DNA of 64,000 nucleotides from Bathynomus jamesi (taxonomy: Eukaryota; Arthropoda; Malacostraca; Isopoda; Cirolanidae). This document shows positions 56,955-64,000 of this stretch, piece after piece. Both the position numbers and the translations under genes were made by a program. The notes beneath the pieces were generated by a model. The model was not told where the DNA came from, searched no databases, and saw only the letters and a program-made list of their open reading frames with translations. Position 1 is the first letter of the stretch. The number at the start of each line of letters is the position of its first letter. The stretch is from NCBI GenBank assembly GCA_023014485.1, contig JAJOZX010001073.1:174001-238000 (forward strand), in the 5' to 3' direction.

Positions 56955-57404
56955 CTTTTCCGTTCTATGGGCACCAACGAGGTCAGGTTAGGATAGGTTA
57001 GGCATGACCAATAATAATGTAATAAATCGTCCAATTTTTGAAGAAATGACAAATATTTTTTGTTTTTATTGATGTTCATAGCTGTTAAATTAAAAAAATT
57101 AAATTTCTCCTATTCAAAATGAGATCACCTGAAGATCCGTCACCCCAGCCTTTTTTAGTAAGCTTTATAAGGCTAACTAACGAAAATATCACGACCTAAC
57201 CTAACCAATCGTCAAGGGCGTACGCCGTACAGTTGACCTAACGATTGTTAGGTAGGTCGTGATATTTTTGTTAGTTAGCCTTATAAAGCTAACTAAAAAA
57301 GGCTTGGGTGACGGATCTTCAGGTGATCCTCAAAATGTACTAATTATTAATAAAAAGTTAAAATAAGTTTATCTCATTTGAATGGTGCCCATAGAACGGA
57401 AAAG
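56955..57404. mobile_element. 450-bp MITE with a perfect-looking central palindrome
   Basis: Outer ends CTTTTCCGTTCTATGGGCAC and GTGCCCATAGAACGGAAAAG are exact inverted repeats. The centre holds a palindrome with ~87-bp arms (57123-57210 and 57242-57328), starting GATCACCTGAAGATCCGTCA. It shares the core AACTAACGAAAATATCA and GTCAAGGGCGTAC with the palindromes at 46.7 and 47.2 kb. Non-coding. Confidence 0.85.
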
Positions 57405-57601
57405 TCCATTGGTTGTTATAACAAATTTCTCTTTCATTATTTATCAATCTACAACTTTTTAGTCAACTTTTTTTTAGTTAATATTTCAATTTAGAATACT
57501 TACTATCTAATAAATAATAAAACTGAGTGTGGTATTTCCACACGTTATTGTGAGGAGAGTATTTACATTGGTTTAACTCGCAATGTCTCCGAAGTGCGTG
57601 C

Positions 57602-57745
57602 TTGGAGAACAGAAATGGGTACAATTCCATGAATAACATCCAACCCGACTATCCATTTATTTACATAGTTCATTCTTTAACTATTTTATTATATTTATTA
57701 TTATATACATGGGCGCCAACCCCTATGGGACAGGGGGGGTACATG
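57602..57745 (+). repeat. Direct repeat copy A (partner 60641-60778)
   Basis: From GGAGAACAGAAATGGGTACA through TACATGGGCGC to CCCTATGGGA it is nearly identical to 60641-60778 in the same orientation, 3.0 kb away. Confidence 0.85.
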
Positions 57746-58012
57746 TACCCTCCACTTTTTGAAGGCCGAGGACAAAGTATCAATTTTACCCCCCCCTACT
57801 ATTTGGGAATTATTAGGAACTGTTAGTGGAGTAACGGTATTCCAAAGTAATAAGGGGAATTATAATACATGAATAAATATTATTATTTATTATTATTATT
57901 ATATTATAATATATTATTTTTGTTACGATATTTTAAATACATGTACTAAAAATCCATTAATTTTGATATCCAAATGTACACCCAACTTTTTGATAGCGAT
58001 TTGCGCCCATGA
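57708..58012. mobile_element. Possible MITE with TGGGCGC tips
   Basis: CATGGGCGCCAACCCC at the left and TTTGCGCCCATG at the right form a short inverted pair about 300 bp apart. AT-rich, non-coding. The pair is short, so the call is tentative. Confidence 0.4.
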
Positions 58013-58018
58013 TTATTA

Positions 58019-58045
58019 TTATTATTATTATATATTATATATATA

Positions 58046-58080
<35 letters not shown>
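58019..58080. repeat. (ATT)n / (TA)n microsatellite
   Basis: ATT units passing into TA units immediately before an IS630-type element. Confidence 0.9.
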
Positions 58081-58083
<3 letters not shown>

Positions 58084-58086
58084 GTA

Positions 58087-58858
58087 CAGGGTGTCCCATA
58101 AGTCCGGCATCATAGGAAAATAATAAAAAAAGGCAAAACAAAAGCTTTTATTTACAGAACGTGCGCAATATGTCCACCATTGTTTTCAATACACAAATTC
58201 AGACGTGAAACCCAGTCAGCAAGCACACGGTGAATGATGTCAGGAGTAATGGTGTTACATGTCCCAATAATGCGCTGCCACAAATGTTCAACACTCCTAA
58301 TTTTCTCTGCGTATACCAGCGCTTTCAAGTGGCCCCAGAGATAAACATCTAGTGGCGTGAGATCCGGGCTTCTAGCTGGCCATTCCACAGGCCCTCGACG
58401 TCCTATCCAATGACCAGGGAATTGTTGGTACAGGTATTCCCTTACTTGGGTGCTGTACTATAATGTGCAGGAGCGCCGTCTTGCTGGAACCATGTTGGGA
58501 AATTTCCTTCTTCGTTCAAGACACTGGGAAATGCTTCTTCCTTGAGCATACGTAGGTAGGTGCCTCCAGTGACATGTTCATCGAAAAAGAGGGGGCCTAT
58601 GATGCGATTCTTCCAAATGCCACACCATACCATCACCCGAGATGCACCTTGTTCCTTTGAAGAGGTATACCAGTGAGGGTTGTTTTGAGACCAGTAGCGG
58701 GTGTTCTGTCGATTTACCTCACCATTTCCATAAAAAACAGCCTCGTCACTGAACAGAATGGTGGACGGGAAATTGGCATCCCGAGCATATGAATTATGGT
58801 TTGTAGAAATAGAAAAATATGAATTTCCCTATGATGCCGGACTTATGGGACACCCTGT
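58087..58858 (-). mobile_element. IS630/mariner-type element, 5'-deleted, TA duplication
   Basis: Both ends read CAGGGTGTCCCATAAGTCCG inward, with ~35 bp nearly identical. TA flanks each (58085-58086 and 58859-58860). 772 bp with the C-terminal part of a transposase on the minus strand. Confidence 0.92.
58152..58730 (-). pseudogene. IS630-type transposase, catalytic part
   Basis: 58442-58636 reads MVWCGIWKNRIIGPLFFDEH and TWFQQDGAPAHYS (second Asp). After one frameshift at about 58445, 58152-58388 reads WPARSPDLTPLDVYLWGHLK (third Asp) and ends GGHIAHVL and a stop. Further upstream on the minus strand the first Asp block can be read in pieces near 58760. The DNA-binding N-terminus is absent. 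Confidence 0.85.
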
Positions 58859-58904
58859 ATATGATGTATATTAAATTATATTAGAGTGTTTTATGCTTTT
58901 ATTA

Positions 58905-59790
58905 TTACTAGTACAGTTCCCGTCGCTTCGCTGACGGTTAGACAGGCTAAACTACAGAAAAGAACGCAGCCGTGAAAATTTTGAGCTTCACATTGTGTCA
59001 ACATTTCTGAATCTGGTATCTCCCAAAACCTCCTCACCCCCATTCATGCAACTTGGGGGCTAACCCCCTCCCCATTACCCCCACCCCTCCCCATTACCCC
59101 ACCCATCCCCCATTACCCCCACCCCCACCCTTCCCCCATTACCCCCACCCCCACCCTTCCCCCATTACTGCCCGGGATAAATTTCACAAACAGACAAACA
59201 GACAGGCTAAACTACAGAAAAGAACACAGTCATGAAAATCTTGAGCTTCACAATGCCGCCCGTAATACAATTTCTGAATTTTTTTCTCACAATTTTTTCT
59301 CACAATTTCTGAGTGTGACGGACGGACGGACAGACGGACAGCTCTCTTATTATAGTATATTAGTACAGTTCCCGTCACTTCGCTGACGGTTAGACAGGCT
59401 AAACTACAAAAAAAGAACCCAGCCGTGAAAATTTTGAGCTTCACATTGTGTCAACATTTCTGAATCTGGTATCTCCCAAAACCTCCTCACCCCCATTCAT
59501 ACAACTTCGGGGCTAACCCCCTCCCCCATTACCCCCACCCCCACCCTTCCCCCCACCCCAACCCTTCCCCCCTTCCCCCCACCCCAACCCTTCCCCCATT
59601 GCTAAACTACAGAAAAGAACACAGTCATGAAAATCTTGAGCTTCACATTGCCGCCCGTAATACAATTTCTGAATTTTTTTTACAATTTCTGATTTTTTTT
59701 CTCACAATTTCTGAAAGCGTGACGGACGGACAGACAGACAGACGGACAGACAGACGGACAGCTCTCTTATTATAATATATAGATAGATTA
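58905..59790 (+). repeat. Two tandem ~450-bp repeat units with C-rich CCCCCATTACC arrays
   Basis: AGTACAGTTCCCGTCGCTTC (58910) recurs at 59362 with ~440 bp after it in the same order: CAGGCTAAACTACA, GAAAATTTTGAGCTTCACAT, TGGTATCTCCCAAAACC, CCCCCATTACCCCCACC arrays, and a GACGGACAGACGG end followed by CTCTCTTATTATA. The unit start resembles the CCCGCGACTTCG-type start of some insect Helitron-like repeats. The reverse-strand relative is at 4630-5060. Confidence 0.75.
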
Positions 59791-59800
59791 TTATATACTT

Positions 59801-60420
59801 AGATTAATAGGGTCTTCAAGACCAATATCGGTTCAAGAAAAAGGAAAATTGTGAAGGAAAAGTATTGGCAAAATATTCCAAAAGTGACCATCTTCTTCCA
59901 ACCGAAATCCGATTCAGATGTAGTCAATAGTGGACCAGATTCATTTGCAGAAACAAATTATGCCACAGTAGCGTTTAGCAGCAGTGTTACGAATATTGAA
60001 GGGAGTGGACAGGATGATTCACCCGTTTCTTCTACGAGTGATCCTAATTAATTTAGTCCATTTGGACAACGGTAATAATGAAATTCAGACCTTAAAGGAA
60101 TCGAATATTTTTTTCACTATTATTACTGATCCGGAAATGTAGGTTGTAAATGAAGAAATTGGTCTAAAGCTGTCCCTGTTCAATGTCAAAATGATGATTC
60201 AGACTTCAGCTGAATTAACTCTAAGAATGTACGGTGAAGGACAAATCGTAAACGTAGATTTCTCACTGAAGGATCATTTTCTCGGACACCGTCCAATGGA
60301 GAACGAATAAAAAGAGTGGCTGCTTATTCTCCGTGAATAAAAAGGTTCACCATTCACCACTAATTTTAATGACTGGGAGGCACATGCTAATCGAGCAGTG
60401 AGAACATTAAAATAGTGTCT
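59801..60420 (+). pseudogene. hAT transposase, ZMYM1/TTF-type, N-terminal part
   Basis: 59851-60051 reads YWQNIPKVTIFFQPKSDSD, the typical lead-in (K-x-P-K-V-x-x-F-F) of hAT proteins with a TTF-type zinc finger. 60250-60400 in other frames gives RFLTEGSFSRTPSNGERIKR and FNDWEAH-like text, which matches the TTF finger (S-N-G-E ... W-L-x-Y-S). Stops and frameshifts throughout. Confidence 0.6.
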
Positions 60421-60640
60421 ATCATAGAGTAACGTTATCTGGCTTAAGCGAACCGTCGCGTCGCCGACAGTGCCTCCGATAGGCGTCCGCGGGGAGAGGG
60501 GGCCCACATTGGCCGGCAACTTTTTTCATATCACGTGAATTCTTTCCCTCAAGTCGTTGCGAAATAATTTTAAAAATTTTTGTGTTAATTTTAGTGTTTT
60601 CCGTCTGTCTAGTTAGTCTTCAGCTACTTGCTGTAACTCT

Positions 60641-60778
60641 GGAGAACAGAAATAGGTACAATTCCATGAATAACATCCAACCCGACTATTCATTTATTTA
60701 CACAGTTCATTCTTTAACTATTTTATTATAATTATTATTATATACATGGGCGCAAATCCCTATGGGATAAGGGGGTTA
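60641..60778 (+). repeat. Direct repeat copy B (partner 57602-57745)
   Basis: Begins GGAGAACAGAAATAGGTACA and ends CCCTATGGGATAAGGGGG. See copy A. Confidence 0.85.
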
Positions 60779-60904
60779 CTTGCTGTAACTGTTTTCATCC
60801 TGTTTCGCTACAAAGTAATTTTTAGTTCTTGTTGCTCAATTAAACCGGACGTCAACTGCCACTGACATTCTCATGACTGAGGCTCATAAAAAAAACATTT
60901 ACGA

Positions 60905-61026
60905 TGTCCAGTATCTCCGGATAGGCTGTCAAATCTGGCTATTATCTCCACTGAACTAAATTTAGGAAGAAAACTAAGTTATGCGAACATTACTGACGAT
61001 TTGGCGTCTAGGAAAAAGTAGGAAAA
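60905..61026 (+). pseudogene. hAT transposase, C-terminal scrap
   Basis: The frame CPVSPDRLSNLAIISTELNL followed by ANITDDLASRKK and a stop matches the last helices of ZMYM1-type hAT proteins (E-R-L-S-x-L-A-x-x-x-I-E ... D-D-F-A-x-x-K). Only ~40 codons are left. Confidence 0.55.
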
Positions 61027-61129
61027 ATATGGAAGAGAAGTGCCGATGAAGAAATGTAAAAAAGTACTAGTATTTGACCGGTTCGTGGAGGTTATAGCTT
61101 CTCAGTGAACATGGTTTGGCTTTCAAAGA

Positions 61130-61590
61130 GAATGAACAACTTAAATCTCCATACAATGACACTTATTTTGGGATACTGGAACTTGTTTGGGGAAACTCCG
61201 CTAACAACGCATTAAACAGTATCTTTGTCATGCAAAAAAGAGCAATAAGGTTATTATCTGATACTGATTTCATTGATCACTCTAGTGCATTATTTGAAGA
61301 GCTAAAACTACTAAACTGGCACATTTTATTTTTATTTACGAATGTAAGAACAAAATCATTAACTTACAGTAAGTAAATAGATATTTTGTAGCTCATCAAG
61401 AAATCCACTCATATCAGACCAGAAATAGATCAAAGCATGTTATACCTCAATTTGGATTGTTTTCATCTCAAAAACTACCCATTTTCATTGGATTGAAACT
61501 ATGGAATGACTTAAATGCCGATATAAAAAATATTGTGAATGTAAATTCGTTTAAAACCAAGTTGAAATCCCGATTAATAATGGCATACTA
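61130..61590 (+). pseudogene. Non-LTR retrotransposon reverse transcriptase C-terminus
   Basis: 61116-61376 reads YFGILELVWGNS and SIFVMQKRAIRLLSDTDFID, then LFEELKLLNW. After a frameshift, 61395-61590 gives a [H-x-Y-x-T-R]-like block and GLKLWNDLNADIKN, then FKTKLKSRLIMAY. These are the final blocks (Q-K-R-A-x-R, L-W-N-x-L, F-K-x-x-L-K) of LINE proteins. It is a different family from the CR1/Jockey-type copies above. Confidence 0.7.
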
Positions 61591-61604
61591 ACAAAACTCT
61601 AGGA

Positions 61605-61793
61605 TTGCTTCGCAACCTTTTTTAAGCCAACGCCCCCTTATGACCATCAATATTTGCTGGTGCCCCCTCATAAAGATAATATAACAGGATAAGAGATTTA
61701 TAATAGAAGTAAACAATTTTAGTTTCCTAGCACCCCCCTAAGATTCTCAAATGCCTACTGAGGGGGTCGGTGGCGAATCACGTTGGGAACCAC
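61605..61793. mobile_element. hAT-type MITE, probable
   Basis: Starts TTGCTTCGCAACC and ends GTTGGGAACCACTGC. AACGCCCCCTTATGACC and GCACCCCCCTAAGATTC inside form the typical body of a CAGTGGTTCCCAAC-type hAT MITE. The left tip is imperfect. Confidence 0.5.
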
Positions 61794-61799
61794 TGCTTT

Positions 61800-62094
61800 A
61801 CTATCTGTGGTAAATTTAGCCTTCTTATGGGCAAACAAGTTCTATCAGTTGTTTTCGAGGAAATACAACCACCTACAGTAAGTATTTCTCAATTTCTGTT
61901 GATTCGTCACTCGATATATCTTGCAGCGATCATTTAATATTTACAGTTCGCCTTCTAAAGTCAAATGGCGAACCTGTTGAGCGTTTTTTTTTTTTATTGC
62001 TATCACTAGTCATACTGGAGAAAGTTTGAGTGCAAATGTACTACAAACCTTGAAATCACAAGATATCAACATCGAAAACTGTCGTGTACAGACT
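61800..62094 (+). pseudogene. hAT transposase, central DDE part
   Basis: The frame reads YFSISVDSSLDISCSDHLIF, then SNGEPVERFF, then SHTGESLSANVLQTLKSQDI. This is the ZMYM1-type hAT block around the first catalytic Asp (S-V-D-S-x-x-D-x-S). It stops abruptly at about 62094 where unrelated sequence begins. Confidence 0.65.
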
Positions 62095-62096
62095 TA

Positions 62097-62275
62097 AGCC
62101 GTGTGTCCACTGGCGAGAAAAATTGACTAGTTCTGAGACTAGAATCGCTAATGTACACCAAGTCCACATACCTACACTGCGTACACACAGGCCTGCGAGA
62201 AGACTCACGGAGAGATGGCTCAACCCGCGACAGAACGAAATTGCGCGAGAAGTCTTCCGAGTGAACACGGTCCCC
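62097..62275. repeat. Possible small inverted-repeat element
   Basis: CCGTGTGTCCACTGGCGAGAA at the left loosely answers TTCCGAGTGAACACGG at the right; it interrupts the hAT fragment before it. Tentative. Confidence 0.3.
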
Positions 62276-62871
62276 AAACGACTCGCGCATTTCGAACCCA
62301 GCTAAAATTTTTCGTCAGTTCTTTGCGAGTTTTTCTGTAGGTTGATTTTTTAAACGTGTGACACTTTAAAAGGTTTGTATTTTTTTATTAACAAATAAAA
62401 ACATTAAATTTTTACTGTATCTTCTCTGCACATGGGAAATTAGTAGCCCCAATACAAAACGTGTTCTATGTGATGTCTTTTCAGCTTATTAACTCTCTGC
62501 ATAATATGCAAGAGTTATAAACCACAAAATTTTGCGATACTCTGGACAGAGTAACTGTTGAAATCTGAGAAAATTCTTTTCAGTTAATGTTTTTAATCTT
62601 CTGTTATGTGTGGATTCTGTTTAAACACTAGCTTTTGAATAACCCACATGAGATACTATTCCTTTATCACAAACCGCAGGAAATCTGTTAGATAGGACTG
62701 TTCCGTCGAAAGTATCGTATAAGTATCGTGAGCTGAGAGTACATCATATATATCATCTTTTGCACTAAGAGACTAATTCCTCATGTGTAGAGAAGGTACA
62801 GTAAAAAATTCATGCTTTTATTCAGGTTAATAAAAAAAAAAACCTTTTAAAGCGTCAAATGCTTAAAAAAA

Positions 62872-62872
<1 letters not shown>
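62276..62872. other. No recognised gene
   Basis: AT-rich. Nothing paired or coding seen. Confidence 0.45.

Positions 62873-62918
<46 letters not shown>
62873..62918. repeat. (CA)n microsatellite
   Basis: About 23 CA units. Confidence 0.97.
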
Positions 62919-62920
<2 letters not shown>

Positions 62921-63030
62921 CCGTCAGAAACAATTACCCATTTTAAAAGCGGCGCCATCACTTAACGGTTGAAGTGAGGGCGCTGCTGTTTGTGTCCTTG
63001 AGTAGAGCAGTCAAAAGCATTGTTAGTAAC

Positions 63031-63162
63031 AATGGAGCGGTGGTCAAGCGTTTTTTAAATCAGGTGATTCTGTTGAAATTACTCACCGAAAATTTAGACA
63101 CCACTTCAACATTAGCAGACATGGTAGTGTTCCAATTATAGACCGTATACAACTCGAGTGAT
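63031..63162 (+). pseudogene. IS630-type transposase, N-terminal scrap
   Basis: ATGGAGCGGTGGTCA gives MERWSSVF in one frame and, after a 1-bp shift, FKSGDSVEITHRKFRHHFNI and SRHGSVPIIDRIQ. This resembles the first helix-turn-helix of a common arthropod IS630/mariner transposase type (M-E-R-W ... F-F-K-N-G-D-S ... F-R-x-x-F-x-I). The rest is missing. Confidence 0.55.
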
Positions 63163-63176
63163 ACTGCTTAATATTA

Positions 63177-63500
63177 ATTCAATGAGAATATTTGTAATTG
63201 CTAGCCTTAATTATTTTGGAAAACATAAAATATTTTGGAATTAATTCAAGGAAATAAAACAAATAATTGTTTAAATACAGACATGGTACGCAACTAAACA
63301 CTGCTAAATTCAATGATACTTTTGCTAATTCCTTGTCTTGATTATTTTGGAAAAGATACAATATTTTGGCATTAATTCAAGGAAATAAATTTAATAAAAC
63401 AAATAATTGTTTAATTACAAACATGGTACACAACCAAACATTGGTAAATTCAGTGAGAATGTTGGTAATTGTTTGGCTTGGTTATTTTGGAAAACTCTGG
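63177..63500 (+). repeat. ~135-bp tandem repeat, about 2.4 copies
   Basis: Units start at 63178, 63310 and 63449 (TTCAATGAGAATATTTG, TTCAATGATACTTTTGC, TTCAGTGAGAATGTTGG). Each has TTATTTTGGAAAA, ATTCAAGGAAATAAA and ACAAATAATTGTTTAA in the same order. The last copy is partial. Confidence 0.85.
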
Positions 63501-63519
63501 TTTAAAATCATTCAGTGCA

Positions 63520-63960
63520 CATCTCAATTCTGACTCAAGATTTATATCACTGATTGAGGCTCGCAACATTGATTTTACTAATTTCATGAATGAGATGTAC
63601 TTTCACAGAGACAAGTTGAACCAAACATTGCTAGTAATTTTGCCACATAATTTGAAATGTGTGAGTAGTCCTGTGAGCGATGTACTCTTGTCCAAAATTC
63701 CAATGATACAGCATCTTGATGAACATAGTTTTCAACTTAACTAATTCTTCTTGAAACAGAGCCACATTAATTGTGAACAGGGTTGACAATTTCGACACAT
63801 CCTGATATCCGTAATTAAAGGGTAAATGTAAAAACTTAAAACAGAATTCGTACTGGTCAAAATCAGCAAACCTATTCGTGAATTGAAACTTAACCTCTTC
63901 CAAGTAACCTTGTAGTTCTGCACAGTTAATTATGTCGTCAGGCTCGAGAGACCTTAGTGA
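63520..63960 (-). pseudogene. hAT transposase piece, ZBED5/GTF2IRD2-like
   Basis: Minus strand. VPSLRSLEPDDIINCAELQG, then YLEEVKFQFTNRFADFDQYE, then LFQEELVKLKTMF. This matches the segment behind the catalytic core of ZBED5/SCAND3-type hAT proteins ([YF]-L-x-x-L-x-x-x-F-x-x-R-F-x-D-[FL], later x-Q-x-E-L-x-x-L). One frame change near 63900. The window ends before the rest of the gene can be followed. Confidence 0.55.
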
Positions 63961-64000
63961 TGGAACGTGTGTTAAATCACCCTTTTTTTTTTTTAATAAC

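Noticed and set aside
59184..59444. 86-codon minus-strand frame with repeated CSLACL text
   Set aside because: Produced by the tandem repeat at 58905-59790, not by a gene.

Overview
The window is a transposon-dense stretch of a eukaryotic, almost certainly arthropod, genome. Evidence: one spliced host gene with a family well known from insects (DM13/Skeletor-like), short interstitial (TTAGG)n tracts (the usual insect/arthropod telomere unit), and a typical arthropod mobilome (Tc1/mariner/IS630, Merlin, hAT, BEL/Pao, CR1/Jockey-type LINEs, many MITEs). I cannot name the species. No bacterial operons, tRNA/rRNA genes or CRISPR arrays were seen.

Host gene: three plus-strand exons (4322-4445, 12001-12166, 19239-19480) carry proper AG/GT borders, have compatible phases and together encode the end of one DM13 domain plus a complete second one, ending in a stop. 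The 5' part should lie to the left of the window. Its two introns, about 7.6 and 7.1 kb, are filled with transposons.

Layout. 0.4-4.2 kb: Tc1 element with ~200-bp inverted repeats, a MITE, a hAT remnant. 5.7-10.2 kb: a degenerate copy (copy 1) of an unusual transposon-like gene with a zinc-ribbon N-terminus, a FEN1/XPG (PIN-like) nuclease-type core and a CXC (tesmin/TSO1) C-terminus. 10.3-18.3 kb: IS630-type elements, SINE-like pieces. 20.4-28 kb: MITE, a Merlin element interrupted by a hAT, back-to-back LINE fragments, and an unassigned multi-frame gene. 28.1-35.6 kb: a full BEL/Pao retrotransposon with both LTRs, minus strand. 35.9-45 kb: a nest in which a LINE is split by a hAT element (perfect 8-bp target duplication GTGGTAGG), and that hAT holds a 5.36-kb element with ~170-bp inverted repeats encoding copy 2 of the nuclease/CXC gene. 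45-51 kb: MITEs, a 1.2-kb palindrome, hAT remnants. 50.7-55.4 kb: a hAT element and a 3.4-kb element with CAGGGTGTGTATA termini encoding a protein I cannot place in a known transposase superfamily. 56-64 kb: hAT MITEs, IS630 deletion derivative, C-rich tandem repeat, LINE and hAT scraps, microsatellite and a ~135-bp tandem repeat.

The best candidate for a poorly described system is the 38310-43670 element: clean terminal inverted repeats, a probable TA duplication, no recognisable DDE transposase, and a protein whose four ordered acidic motifs look like a FEN1-type nuclease joined to a CXC DNA-binding domain. Almost all transposon genes here are broken by frameshifts or stops; part of that may be sequencing or assembly indels (see findings).
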